29,081 nucleotides of DNA from JAWKWH01 sp041582695 (GCA_041582695.1 JBFIBB010000010.1:1-29081); one strand, 5' to 3'; positions 15,374-23,666 are shown, numbered from the stretch's first letter. Notes: generated by a model from the sequence alone, not told the origin. Translations and numbers: made by a program.

Positions 15374-16791
15374 CTTCCGCCGGTCAGGACGCGAAGTTCA
15401 CCACCGGCTCCACGATGCGGCACGTGGTGGTCATGACCGCCACCGCTTCCGTGGGGCTTGTAGCGATTTTCGCCGTCGATGCGCTGAACCTGCTCTACAT
15501 TTCGATGCTCGGCGTGCACGAGCTTGCCGCGGCGATCGGTTTTGCGGCGACGCTGCTGTTCTTCATGCTGTCGGTTTCGATCGGACTGACAATCGCCACT
15601 TCAGCGCTGGTGGCGCGGGCGCTCGGCAAGGGAGACCGCGAAAGGGCGGCGCGTACCGGCGGGGCGGCCGTGCTGTTCGTTCTCGTGGTTACAGGTCTGA
15701 TGGCGGCGGTTGCGTGGCCATTCATCGGCGATCTTGTCGCTGCAATTGGCGCAAGGGGCGAGACCGCGAGGCTTGCAACGCATTTCATGCAGATCGTGCT
15801 GCCATCGGCACCGCTGATGTCGGTGGGAATGTGCACGACAGGCATTCTGAGGGGCGTCGGCGATGCGCGGCGCGCCATGTACGTCACGCTCGCGGGCGGG
15901 TTTGCCGCCGCCATTCTCGACCCGCTCCTGATATTCGGCCTCGATCTTGGCCTCACTGGAGCGGCGATATCCACCGTTCTCGCGCGTTTCGTGCTTGTCG
16001 GCGTCGGTTTGCATGGCGCCTGGCGCGTGCACAAGCTGATGAGCATGCCGGACAGGGAGTATCTGGCGGCGGTGGCGCGACCGTTTTTTTCGATCGGCAT
16101 CCCGGCAATCGCAACCCAGCTCGCCACGCCGGCCGGCAATGCCTACGTCACGCTCGAAATGGCCCGCTTTGGCGACGAGGCAGTCGCGGGCTGGGCAATC
16201 ATCGGCCGGCTGATCCCTCTCGTCTTCGGCACCGTCTTCGCGCTGTCAGGCGCCGTCGGACCTATCCTCGGCCAGAATTATGGCGCGCGGCTCTACGACC
16301 GGTTGATCATGATCCTGCGCGACAGCATGCTGTTCATGCTCGTCTATGTCACGGCGATGTGGGCGTTGATCGCGATTTTCTCCGATTTCATCGCCGCGCT
16401 GTTCCGTGCTACCGGCGAGGCATACGAACTGGTCGTGTTCTTCTGCCTTTTCGCTGCCGGCAGTTTCCTGTTCAATGGAGCGCTGTTCGTCTCCAATGCC
16501 GTGTTCAACAATCTCGGCTACCCGGCCTACTCCACGCTGTTCAACTGGGGCCGGTCGACGCTCGGCACGGTTCCCTTTGTCTCCGCCGGCGCCTACTACT
16601 ACGGCGCCAAGGGCGTTGTCGCCGGCTGGGGGCTGGGCGCGGTGCTTTTCGGCGTCGTCAGCATCATCGTCTGTTTCAGGGTCGTGAACCGGATCGGTAC
16701 CCGGCCGCCGAGAGGCGGCGACCAGATGCCGGGGCCGCCACCGACGGCGAATTCGCCATTCTCGACAGGCAAGGCCGCGACTGCCGGCTAG
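15370..16791 (+). CDS. MATE family efflux transporter
   Basis: The 473-residue inner-membrane protein has about 12 hydrophobic helices in two halves, typical of multidrug and toxic compound extrusion (MATE) carriers, which expel compounds in exchange for H+ or Na+. Landmarks are ALNLLYISMLGVHELAA in helix 1-2, GILRGVGDARRAMYVTLAGG, LDPLLIFGLDLGLTGAAIST and, in the second half, SGAVGPILGQNYGARLYDR. A basic-proline tail of about 35 residues ends the protein. The ATG at 15370 overlaps the VOC stop codon, indicating coupling. It converges on the GntR gene with a 21-base gap. Substrate unknown. Confidence 0.93.
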   Translation: MTSAGQDAKFTTGSTMRHVVVMTATASVGLVAIFAVDALNLLYISMLGVHELAAAIGFAATLLFFMLSVSIGLTIATSALVARALGKGDRERAARTGGAAVLFVLVVTGLMAAVAWPFIGDLVAAIGARGETARLATHFMQIVLPSAPLMSVGMCTTGILRGVGDARRAMYVTLAGGFAAAILDPLLIFGLDLGLTGAAISTVLARFVLVGVGLHGAWRVHKLMSMPDREYLAAVARPFFSIGIPAIATQLATPAGNAYVTLEMARFGDEAVAGWAIIGRLIPLVFGTVFALSGAVGPILGQNYGARLYDRLIMILRDSMLFMLVYVTAMWALIAIFSDFIAALFRATGEAYELVVFFCLFAAGSFLFNGALFVSNAVFNNLGYPAYSTLFNWGRSTLGTVPFVSAGAYYYGAKGVVAGWGLGAVLFGVVSIIVCFRVVNRIGTRPPRGGDQMPGPPPTANSPFSTGKAATAG

Positions 16792-16812
16792 GCGCGAACA
16801 ATCCGTCCCAGA

Positions 16813-17490
16813 TCAGCCCTGCCTGCGAAACAGCGCCGGCGGCATGGATTGCACCACATCAAGGGCCCGTCGCATGTGCGCCCTCGAAAGCCTGTCGGCG
16901 GCCTGGGGATCACGATCGAGTATCGCGGTCGCGATTCCGCGATGCTCGTAGAGCGAAGTGAGCACCGTGTCGGTCGAAAGCGCCGAACCAATCTGGGCCA
17001 TGATCAGCGAAAGCTGGAGCTGCTGATTGAGCCGGGCGAGTTTCCGGTTGAGCGAGGCCGTAAAGATGGCGGTATGGAAAGTCTGGTTCTCGGCGATATA
17101 GCTGGCAGTCGAATAGCGCGGTTCATCGCGCCAGATCGACGCGATTTCGGCCTCGAAGCGCGCGCGTACGCATGTGTCGGAAATGTTTCCGGCCGCCTTC
17201 CTTGCCGCAAGCGCTTCCAGTTCGGTCCTGATCTCAAACAGTTCTATCGCTTCGGCGAGCGAAAGGCGGCGCACCATCGCACCCTTGTTCGGCACCAGCT
17301 CGACCAGCCCGTCCGCCTCTAGCTTGCGCAGGGCCTCGCGCACGGGACCGCGGCTCGAGCCGAGCTCGATTGTGAGTTCGGCCTCGACCAGACGCTGGCC
17401 GGGAGCGAATCTCCCGTCCTTTATCGACGCCGACAGGCGGTCGGCGATCGACGGTCCCTTCTCGCCCCTTTTTTCGGAGTTCCCGCTCAA
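16813..17490 (-). CDS. GntR family regulator (FCD/FadR subfamily)
   Basis: The 225-residue protein has an N-terminal winged helix (residues about 12-75; SIADRLSASIKDGRFAPGQRL, then SRGPVREALRKLEADGLVEL and NKGAMVRRL) and a C-terminal all-helical FCD ligand domain. FCD-type GntR proteins bind carboxylic acids or their CoA esters and usually repress the catabolic operon beside them. The start is TTG at 17490, with GGGGAAG just upstream; no in-frame ATG precedes the DNA-binding domain. It is divergent from the citrate-synthase-fold operon, whose promoter contains a matching palindrome. It is therefore very probably that operon's regulator. Confidence 0.92.
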   Translation of the reverse strand: MSGNSEKRGEKGPSIADRLSASIKDGRFAPGQRLVEAELTIELGSSRGPVREALRKLEADGLVELVPNKGAMVRRLSLAEAIELFEIRTELEALAARKAAGNISDTCVRARFEAEIASIWRDEPRYSTASYIAENQTFHTAIFTASLNRKLARLNQQLQLSLIMAQIGSALSTDTVLTSLYEHRGIATAILDRDPQAADRLSRAHMRRALDVVQSMPPALFRRQG

Positions 17491-17553
17491 ATCTTCCCCA
17501 TGAAGTTGGCTGGCCAGCCGGCGAACTCGCAGCTTGTGGATGCGCTGACCCGC

Positions 17554-17580
17554 TTGACTCGCCTTTGATTGTCCTACAAT
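17554..17580 (+). promoter_or_regulatory. Promoter of the catabolic operon with GntR-type operator
   Basis: A -35 TTGACT (17554-17559) and a -10 TACAAT (17575-17580) are separated by 15 bases, slightly short of optimal. The perfect palindrome ATTGT-CCT-ACAAT (17568-17580) overlaps the -10 box. It fits the TnGTnnnACnA pattern known for FCD-type GntR operators. A bound dimer would block RNA polymerase, which fits repression by the divergent regulator. Confidence 0.6.
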
Positions 17581-17620
17581 TTAGCAATTCAATCTAATCC
17601 GTCAATGGCAGGGAGGAGCT

Positions 17621-18403
17621 ATGTTGATCGGAAAGGCGGGGCAGGCCTCAACCTCGATCAGCACGGCCGATGCCTCCAGCATCACGGTCAGGGGCAAGGA
17701 TTTGTGCGGCGACCTGATGGGGCAGATCGGGTTCACCAGCTATTTCCATCTGCTTGTCACCGGCAAGGAGCCGGACGAGACGCAGATTTACTTCCTTGAC
17801 CTGCTGCTGGTAGCGATCGCCGAACACGGTCTGGTGCCGACCAACCAGGCGGCGCGAATGACCTATGCGGCAGACCCGGATTCGCTGCAGGCGGCTGTCG
17901 CGGCCGGTATTCTGGGCTGCGGAACCGTGGTCTTGGGCACATCGGAGCTGTGCGGAAAGTATCTCGGTGAAACGAGGAACAAGCTCGGCGCCGCGACCGA
18001 GGACCAGGCTGCGCTCGAAAGCATCGTTGCCGATATCCGCGCATCGGGCGGGAAAATACCCGGATTCGGCCATCCGCTGCACAAACCGGTCGATCCGCGC
18101 GCTGAACGCATTTTCGAACTGGCTGAAAGCCGTGGCGTTGCCGGCGATTACTGCCGGCTGGCGCGCGCGACCGCAACAGCGGTGCACAAGGTCTGGGGCA
18201 AGCCGCTCACGCTCAATGTCTCGATGGCGATCGCCGCGGTGCTGCTCGATCTCGGTTTTCCACAGGCGATGATCAAGGCGATTCCGATACTGGCGCGAAC
18301 GGCAAGCCTGTTGGCGCATCTGGCCGAGGAGCGGGAGCGGCCGATCGGATTTGTGATGGCGCATCACGCCGAGGAAGCGATCTCCTACGAGCCGCAGGGC
18401 TGA
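17621..18403 (+). CDS. Citrate-synthase-fold protein (citryl-CoA lyase-like), degenerate active site
   Basis: The 260-residue protein is a short member of the citrate synthase superfamily, of the kind often annotated citryl-CoA lyase. It starts with SISTADASSITVRGKDL, has GFGHPLHK (His151) in place of the substrate-binding GFGHRVYK block, and LNVSMAIAAVLLDLGFP in place of NVDFYSG. Compared with citrate synthase, the LHGG histidine is replaced (VLGTSE around residue 105) and the catalytic Asp is Ser201; only His151 remains. Citrate synthesis is therefore unlikely. A retro-Claisen lyase or another CoA-ester reaction is possible. A strong GGGAGGAG precedes the ATG at 17621. First gene of the operon; the CoA ligase follows after 4 bases. 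Confidence 0.82.
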   Translation: MLIGKAGQASTSISTADASSITVRGKDLCGDLMGQIGFTSYFHLLVTGKEPDETQIYFLDLLLVAIAEHGLVPTNQAARMTYAADPDSLQAAVAAGILGCGTVVLGTSELCGKYLGETRNKLGAATEDQAALESIVADIRASGGKIPGFGHPLHKPVDPRAERIFELAESRGVAGDYCRLARATATAVHKVWGKPLTLNVSMAIAAVLLDLGFPQAMIKAIPILARTASLLAHLAEERERPIGFVMAHHAEEAISYEPQG

Positions 18404-18407
18404 CACA

Positions 18408-19718
18408 ATGCAGAATGTCGCAATAGAAACGCTGCCATGGAAGGCGCAGTTCGAGATCGACGATGCGCTGTACCGCGCCCAGCTTGCCTATCTGTTCGAC
18501 CGCTCGCCATTCTATCGCGAGAAGCTGTCGGCTGCCGGGATCGGCAGCGCGGCTGACGCCGGCGGGCTTGCCGACATCGGCAACCTTCCGTTCACCGAGA
18601 AGGACGAACTCAGGCAGAGCCGTTCGGCCGGACACCCTATCGGAACGCATCTGGCGGCCGATGCGGGAGAAATTGTGCGCATCTACTCGACCAGCGGCAC
18701 GACCGGCACGCCGAGCTACATTCCGCTGACCGCGCCGGACCTGGCAAACTGGATCGAGATCGCTTGCCGTTCCTATGGCGCAAGCGGCGTCAGGCGCGGC
18801 GAAAGGCTGATATCGACCTACAATGCCGGTCCCTTCGTGGCGGGCGCCGCGCTGGAGGCGTTCAACGCGCTTGGCCTCTGCCAGATCCCCGTCGGCGCCG
18901 GCAACACCGAACGGCTGATGGCGGCCGTGGAGAACCTCTCGCCCGACATTCTCGCCGCCACGCCGTCCTATGCGCTGCACCTGGCCGAATGGGCCGAAGC
19001 GCGCGGAATCAACCTCGCCACAAAGACTGTCAGGCGCATTCTTGTCGCCGGAGAACCAGGCGGCGGAGAACCGGCGATACGCGAACGCATAGAGCGCGCC
19101 TGGGGCGCCCGGGTTACCGAGGCCATGGGCATTGGCGACATTTCCGTTTCGCTCTGGGGCGAGTGCGAGTGCCAGAACGGCATGCATTTTTCCGGCCGGG
19201 GACTGGTTCATTTCGAACTTATCGATCCGGAAACGGGTACGTCCCTGCCCGTCGAGGACGGCGCGAAAGGCGAACTCGTCTATACCCATCTCAACCGCCA
19301 GGCCGCGCCGCTGCTGAGATTTCGCAGCCGCGATCATGTCAGGGTGTGGACGAAACCGTGCGAGTGCGGCCGCACCGCGCCCCGAGTGCGCTGCATCGGC
19401 CGCACCGACGACATGCTGATCGTTCGCGGCGTCAACGTCTTTCCAACCGCAGTGCGCGAAGTGGCCGGCGAATTCATGCCGCGCGTCAGCGGCGTCATCG
19501 CGATCCGTCCATCGGCTCGCGGGGTCAAGCAGAACCCGCCGCTGCCGGTAACCGTCGAACTGGCCGAAGGCGCGGCCGCCGACCCTGCATTGGCCGGCGG
19601 GATTGCGAAGCGCATCCGCGACAAGCTTGTCGTCGCCGCCGAGGTGACGCTTGTGCCGCACGGCAGCCTGCCGCGCACCGACTACAAATCGAAAATCATA
19701 CAATGGCCGGAAAACTGA
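18408..19718 (+). CDS. PaaK-like aryl/acyl-CoA ligase
   Basis: The 436-residue protein is an adenylate-forming CoA ligase of the phenylacetate-CoA ligase (PaaK) family, which activates a carboxylic acid with ATP and CoA. The AMP-binding P-loop STSGTTGTP lies at residues 94-102. Further landmarks are EAMGIGDIS, the CECGR cysteine pair typical of PaaK-type enzymes, IGRTDDMLIVRGVNVFP (hinge) and LPRTDYKSK near the end with the C-domain lysine. The length matches PaaK. Its place after the citrate-synthase-fold gene and before a VOC gene and a GST suggests that it activates an aromatic acid or a ring-cleavage product. It is separated from the VOC gene by 14 bases. Confidence 0.9.
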   Translation: MQNVAIETLPWKAQFEIDDALYRAQLAYLFDRSPFYREKLSAAGIGSAADAGGLADIGNLPFTEKDELRQSRSAGHPIGTHLAADAGEIVRIYSTSGTTGTPSYIPLTAPDLANWIEIACRSYGASGVRRGERLISTYNAGPFVAGAALEAFNALGLCQIPVGAGNTERLMAAVENLSPDILAATPSYALHLAEWAEARGINLATKTVRRILVAGEPGGGEPAIRERIERAWGARVTEAMGIGDISVSLWGECECQNGMHFSGRGLVHFELIDPETGTSLPVEDGAKGELVYTHLNRQAAPLLRFRSRDHVRVWTKPCECGRTAPRVRCIGRTDDMLIVRGVNVFPTAVREVAGEFMPRVSGVIAIRPSARGVKQNPPLPVTVELAEGAAADPALAGGIAKRIRDKLVVAAEVTLVPHGSLPRTDYKSKIIQWPEN

Positions 19719-19732
19719 CCGGGAGGCATATC

Positions 19733-20320
19733 ATGAGGAAAATACAGGTTCAGGGCGTTCACCACATAACGCTTGTCGGCTCCGACCGGCAGACCTCGAT
19801 CGATTTCTGGGAGGGGCTGCTCGGCATGCCCTTCATTTTCGAACAGCCCAATCTCGACCGGGCGTCCGAAAGCCATCTCTATTTCGACCCGGGCGACGGA
19901 AGGCTGATCACCATATTCACCGACGAAAGCCGCAAGCCCGACCCGCGGCGGACGCCAACGGAGCCCGGTTGCGTGCATCACATCGCGTTCTCGGTGTCGC
20001 GGGCTTCGTTCATGCAGATCGTCGAACGGCTGGGCGAGCGCGGCATCAAGAACACCGGCGTCAAGGACCGCAACATATTCGAATCGGTCTATTTCGAGGA
20101 CCCGATGGGCTTACTGATCGAACTCGCCTGCTACAAGTTCGAGCCGCCGTTCGGCTACAGCCACGGGCAGGTGCTGCTGGAGGCCCACAAGCTGAGGGTC
20201 GAGCGGGGCGACTACAACATCCAGGAAATCCATCTGGCGGACGCCATCGAGATGATGGTGGCGCGCGCGACCGGCAGCCTTTCCGCCGATCGCGGACCGA
20301 AAGATCCCTACAAGAAATAG
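19733..20320 (+). CDS. VOC family protein, ring-cleavage dioxygenase-like
   Basis: The 195-residue protein has a VOC fold with a complete His-His-Glu set of metal ligands: GVHHITLVGSD at the N-terminus, PGCVHHIAFSV in the middle and DPMGLLIELACYKF towards the end. The C-terminal 45 residues (LEAHKLRVERGDYNIQEIHLADAI) extend beyond the fold. The first half resembles hydroquinone and gentisate-type VOC dioxygenases such as LinE/PcpA, but those are longer, so an isomerase or glyoxalase-like role is also possible. GGGAGG lies six bases before the ATG. It is the third gene of the operon. Confidence 0.85.
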   Translation: MRKIQVQGVHHITLVGSDRQTSIDFWEGLLGMPFIFEQPNLDRASESHLYFDPGDGRLITIFTDESRKPDPRRTPTEPGCVHHIAFSVSRASFMQIVERLGERGIKNTGVKDRNIFESVYFEDPMGLLIELACYKFEPPFGYSHGQVLLEAHKLRVERGDYNIQEIHLADAIEMMVARATGSLSADRGPKDPYKK

Positions 20321-20358
20321 CAATGCCGCCCGATGCGGCCAATTTGGAGGAAAGTCAC

Positions 20359-21039
20359 ATGGCAATGAAACTTCACATGCATCCGGCATCGATAACAAGC
20401 CGGCCGGTCCGGCTTCTGGTCGCCGAAAAGGGCATCAAGGTCACGCCGGTCGTCGTCGACCTGTTCACCGGCGCCCACCACCAGGAACCCTATATCTCGT
20501 TCAACCCCAACCGGCTGGTGCCCGTGCTCGAGGACGGTTCCTTCAAGCTGACCGAGAGCTCGGCGATACTGAAGTACCTCGCCGACAAGTACGACCTGCC
20601 GGAATACCCGAAGGATCTGAAGAAGCGCGCCAAGGTCAACGAGATGATGGACTGGTTCAACACCAACTTCTACCGCGACTGGGGCTACAATCTCTGCTAT
20701 CCGCAGCTCTTTCCGCATCACAAGCGGCCAAGCGACGAAGGCCAGAAGGTCGCCGTCAACTGGGGCAGCGAAAAAAGCAAGTTCTGGATCTCGGTGCTCA
20801 ACGACCACTGGCTCAGCGACGGCCGGAAGTATCTGTGCGGCAACAAGATCACGATTGCCGACTATCTCGGCGCCAGCATCATGGCGCTCGGCGACATGGT
20901 TCGGCTCGATTACGCGAAGTATCCCAATGTCGATGCGTGGATGAAGCGGATGAAATCGCTGAAGCACTGGAAGGAAATCTCCGAAGCGCTCGACGGTTTC
21001 GCCGCCTCGCTGGAGGGACAGAAGTTCATCGCGGCGTAA
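20359..21039 (+). CDS. Glutathione S-transferase family protein
   Basis: The 226-residue protein has an N-terminal thioredoxin-like GST domain (residues about 4-82; a Ser in ASITSRPVRLL as candidate catalytic residue, LVPVLEDGSFKLTESSAILKYLADKY with the conserved cis-Pro and Glu-Ser glutathione contacts). An all-helical C-domain follows (YLCGNKITIADYLGASIM). The serine-type N-terminus resembles theta-class enzymes. In bacterial aromatic pathways, GSTs isomerise ring-cleavage products or remove ether/halogen groups; which applies here is unknown. TTGGAGG lies eight bases before the ATG. It is the last gene of the operon, converging on the monooxygenase with 16 bases between stops. Confidence 0.92.
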   Translation: MAMKLHMHPASITSRPVRLLVAEKGIKVTPVVVDLFTGAHHQEPYISFNPNRLVPVLEDGSFKLTESSAILKYLADKYDLPEYPKDLKKRAKVNEMMDWFNTNFYRDWGYNLCYPQLFPHHKRPSDEGQKVAVNWGSEKSKFWISVLNDHWLSDGRKYLCGNKITIADYLGASIMALGDMVRLDYAKYPNVDAWMKRMKSLKHWKEISEALDGFAASLEGQKFIAA

Positions 21040-21541
21040 TAGCCGAAACGAACGGTCAATCGAGCGGCGTCGGGAGCATGGTCCCGACAAGGCCGGCCAG
21101 GGTCTCCTGGTCGGCCGCCGAACCCAGCACATACCTGTCGGGCCTTACAAGAACGGCCTTGGCGCCGAATGCCTTGAGACTGTCGGCGACCTCCGCGCAT
21201 CCTCTCGTTTCGGCGATACACAGTTCCGCCGCGAGCGCCCGCTTTCTGATATCGGCCGGCGCCTGACGCCAGAATGCCGAATCCACCACCAGCACAGGCG
21301 CATAGCCGGCGACGTCGTCCAACCGCTCGCCGCCACCGATCGCGGGCTGTGGAAAGAGCTCGCCCGCATGTTCGGCGTCGCCCGAAGAAAGTCCGGGACC
21401 GAGGCGCGGAGAAATCGAGTTCATGCGCATGGTTCCGTCGGAATGCCTGAACGCCGCGTCAAGGCCCTCTTCCGTCGTGCTGGCGTTGACCAGCCTGCCG
21501 AGCCGCATCGCCGTTTCGACATATGCGCGGGCATGCGGGCC

Positions 21542-21666
21542 GCGTTCGCTGCCATAGCTGTCGAGGATCGCCTGCGGCGCTCTTCCCTTGATGACGAGCG
21601 CCAGTTTCCAGGCAAGGTTCGCCGCATCGCGAATGCCGGCACACATGCCCTGCCCCATGAAGGGCG
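21542..21666. repeat. Tandem duplication, copy 1 (125 bp)
   Basis: First unit on the plus strand of a direct tandem repeat inside the monooxygenase gene. It reads in frame with the C-terminal part of the gene. By my manual alignment it differs from copy 2 at 7 of 125 positions. GCGT occurs at all three boundaries, so the exact ends are ambiguous by four bases. Confidence 0.93.
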
Positions 21667-21791
21667 GCGTTCGCTGCCGTAGCTGTCGAGGATCGCCTGC
21701 GGCGCCCTGCCCTTGATGGCGAGCGCCAGTTTCCAGGCAAGGTTCGCCGCGTCGCGAATGCCGGCGCACATGCCCTGCCCCATGAAGGGTG
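21667..21791. repeat. Tandem duplication, copy 2 (125 bp)
   Basis: Second unit of the direct repeat, in frame with the N-terminal part of the monooxygenase. Of the 7 differences from copy 1, six are synonymous in the coding frame and one changes Val to Ala (VIKGR versus AIKGR). Confidence 0.93.
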
Positions 21792-22685
21792 GCGTGCGGT
21801 GCGCCGCATCGCCGGCGATCAGCAGCCTGCCGCTCCGCCACTGGTCGGCGACGATCGACTGAAACGTATAAACGGCCGCGCGCTCCATTTCCGCCTCTTC
21901 CGGCGAAATCCAGCGCTTCAGCAATCGCCAGACATTGTCCGGTTTGCAGATGCTGTCCGCATTCTCTCCGTCGAGCACGGCGATTTCCCAGCGCCGGCGA
22001 TTGCCCGGTCCGCGCGCATAGGTCGCCGGACGGCGGGAATCGCAATATTGCACCGTGTGATCGCCCAGTTCCGGTTTCGGCGTTTTCAACAGGAGATCGG
22101 CCACCAGCCAGCGCTCGTTGAAACCGAGATCGGCCTCGGTGACGTCCATCGCCTTGCGCACAACCGAATTTGCGCCATCACAGCCGACGGCATAGGCGGC
22201 CGTTACCGTAGACCGGTTGCCTGTCTCGCGGTCCAAACATGTAATCTCGACCTCGTCGCCGCGATCGCTGACGCCGACAACCTCCGTTCCGGTCCCGATT
22301 CTGACGGTGGCGCGGCTATCCAGCGCGGCACGCAATATGCGCTCCAGGTCGGGCTGGTGAAAGCGGTAGCTGGCGTGCCAGCCCTGCGGGCCGATCTCCT
22401 GCGGACGCGGCCAATCAAGCAGCAGATTTCCGGCCGGATCGATAAAACGCATCCCGACATTCACGCGGACGATGCCGCCGACCTCGCCCGCAACGCCGAT
22501 CGTCTGGAAGACGCGCATGACCTCGTCGTCGAAATGGACCGCGCGCGGCAGCGGGTAGGGTGCGCGGAACCGGTCGAGCGCGAGAACGGAAACCCCGCAA
22601 AGTCCGAGGAGGTTGGCGAGCGTCGCGCCGGTCGGGCCAAGTCCGGCGATGATGACGTCGAAATGACCGCGGAAGGTTTTGCGGC

Positions 22686-23666
22686 TCACCTGGCCCGCCG
22701 CGTCGCCAGTTCGCCGTAGAGCCACGGGCAATCGGCCACGGCCGGCGCGCGCAGACCTCTCGCCGCGGCGTCCATCCGCATTTTTCGGAGCCTGGCGCGT
22801 GCCTCCTCCGGCAGATAAAGCCGCTCATGACCCCAGAAACTGGGGCCGTCGAAGGTTTCGTGCGGTTCCCAGGTTTGCGGATCGATCACCCGGCCGCCCC
22901 AGCCGTTCTCTACGAAGAAACCCGAAGGCGAGTTGGCGTAGAATGACGTCATGTAGTCGTTGGTATGCCGGCCGAGCGTGTAGGCGACACGGCCTTCTTG
23001 CATCATCGCGATGTCATAACCCTGACCGACATCGTCGAGATTGTCATACTCGACCATGAAATGATGGAAACCGGACTTGCCGGAACCGACAAGCGCAAAG
23101 CTGTGATGCCGTCCGTTGATGTGCAGGAAATAGAGCGGAAACGGGTTGTGTCCGTAGTCGCTGACCCGGAAATCGAGGATGTCGCGGTAGAAGCCCAGCA
23201 CCGGCCCGACATCGCCCACATGCAGTACCGCATGACCCATGCCCAGCGGGCCGGTCTTGAAACCGGAAACCGGTCGGCCCGGCACGAACGGATCGGAAGC
23301 GAGAAGAGGCTTCCAGAACAGTTCGAGACGGTTGCCGGCCGGATCATGCGTGATGATCAGGTCGGTCACGAAGCGCCTGTCTGCAAGTGCGGGCGATCCT
23401 GTTTTCACGGCATGACCCGCCTGCTCCAGCCGCGCGGCATAGGCGTCAAGGTCGGCGCGGTCCGAAACTTCCCAGCCCATGAATGCGAGCGTCTCGCCCG
23501 GTTCGTCGGACACGACGAGGCGCTGTTTCATGTCGTCCATGCGGAAAGAGAGGTTTTTTCCGCCGTGATCGGCCAGTTGCATGCCGAGCAGGCCGCAGGC
23601 GAAACCGTTCCAGTCATCGAGGCGGTCCGAGCGGACGCCGAGATAGCCGAGCGCGGCGATCGCCAA
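22686..23666 (-). CDS. Type I extradiol ring-cleavage dioxygenase (BphC-like)
   Basis: The 326-residue two-domain VOC protein cleaves a catechol next to its hydroxyl groups using Fe(II) and O2. The C-terminal domain keeps the whole BphC active site at nearly constant offset: metal ligands His145 (GMGHAVLHV), His202 (FHHFMVE) and Glu253 (FVENGWGGR), with acid-base residues near His187/188, His234 and Tyr243. The extradiol signature (LGRHTNDYMTSFYANSPSGFFVE, residues 231-253) fits except for Ser in place of an acidic/Asn residue. The start is TTG at 23666, preceded by GGAGG and only 3 bases from the patatin stop codon. The monooxygenase gene follows with a 4-base overlap and would supply the catechol. 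The natural substrate is not predictable. Confidence 0.92.
   Translation of the reverse strand: MAIAALGYLGVRSDRLDDWNGFACGLLGMQLADHGGKNLSFRMDDMKQRLVVSDEPGETLAFMGWEVSDRADLDAYAARLEQAGHAVKTGSPALADRRFVTDLIITHDPAGNRLELFWKPLLASDPFVPGRPVSGFKTGPLGMGHAVLHVGDVGPVLGFYRDILDFRVSDYGHNPFPLYFLHINGRHHSFALVGSGKSGFHHFMVEYDNLDDVGQGYDIAMMQEGRVAYTLGRHTNDYMTSFYANSPSGFFVENGWGGRVIDPQTWEPHETFDGPSFWGHERLYLPEEARARLRKMRMDAAARGLRAPAVADCPWLYGELATRRAR

Larger units (their letters stand above)
21056..22689 (-). pseudogene. FAD-dependent aromatic monooxygenase, interrupted by a 125-bp duplication
   Basis: This is a class A flavoprotein hydroxylase of the MhpA/PheA kind, which hydroxylates phenolic rings using NAD(P)H and O2. 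The GTG start at 22689 overlaps the stop of the dioxygenase gene (GTGA). The N-terminal part has IAGLGPTGATLANLLG (FAD), GCDGANSVVRKAM and GDAAHRTPPFMGQGMCAG (second FAD contact). At 21542-21791 a 125-base unit occurs twice in tandem. Since 125 is not a multiple of three, the frame is lost after the first-read copy. Removing one unit restores a continuous 502-residue protein with a normal C-terminal thioredoxin-like domain (residues PVLVVDSAFW, VLVRPDRYVLG). As given, the gene encodes a truncated product. An assembly artefact is possible. Confidence 0.88.

Noticed and set aside
15255..16961. 568-codon plus-strand frame overlapping the MATE gene
   Set aside because: The MATE frame has transmembrane helices and family motifs; this frame is Arg/His-rich shadow sequence and runs through the convergent gene boundary.
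17487..17501. Four-codon ATG mini-frame overlapping the GntR TTG start
   Set aside because: It is too short to call a leader peptide without conservation; its GGGGAAG is better read as the Shine-Dalgarno of the regulator.
18273..19703. 476-codon open frame on the minus strand opposite the CoA ligase
   Set aside because: It is antisense to a well-supported gene, with low-complexity composition and no recognisable motif.
21542..21791. Programmed frameshift or translational recoding in the monooxygenase
   Set aside because: There is no slippery heptamer, and a plain tandem duplication fully explains the frame change.
21542..21791. Insertion sequence or CRISPR-like repeat
   Set aside because: There are only two directly abutting units, without spacers, terminal inverted repeats or transposase; the repeat content is coding sequence of the host gene.
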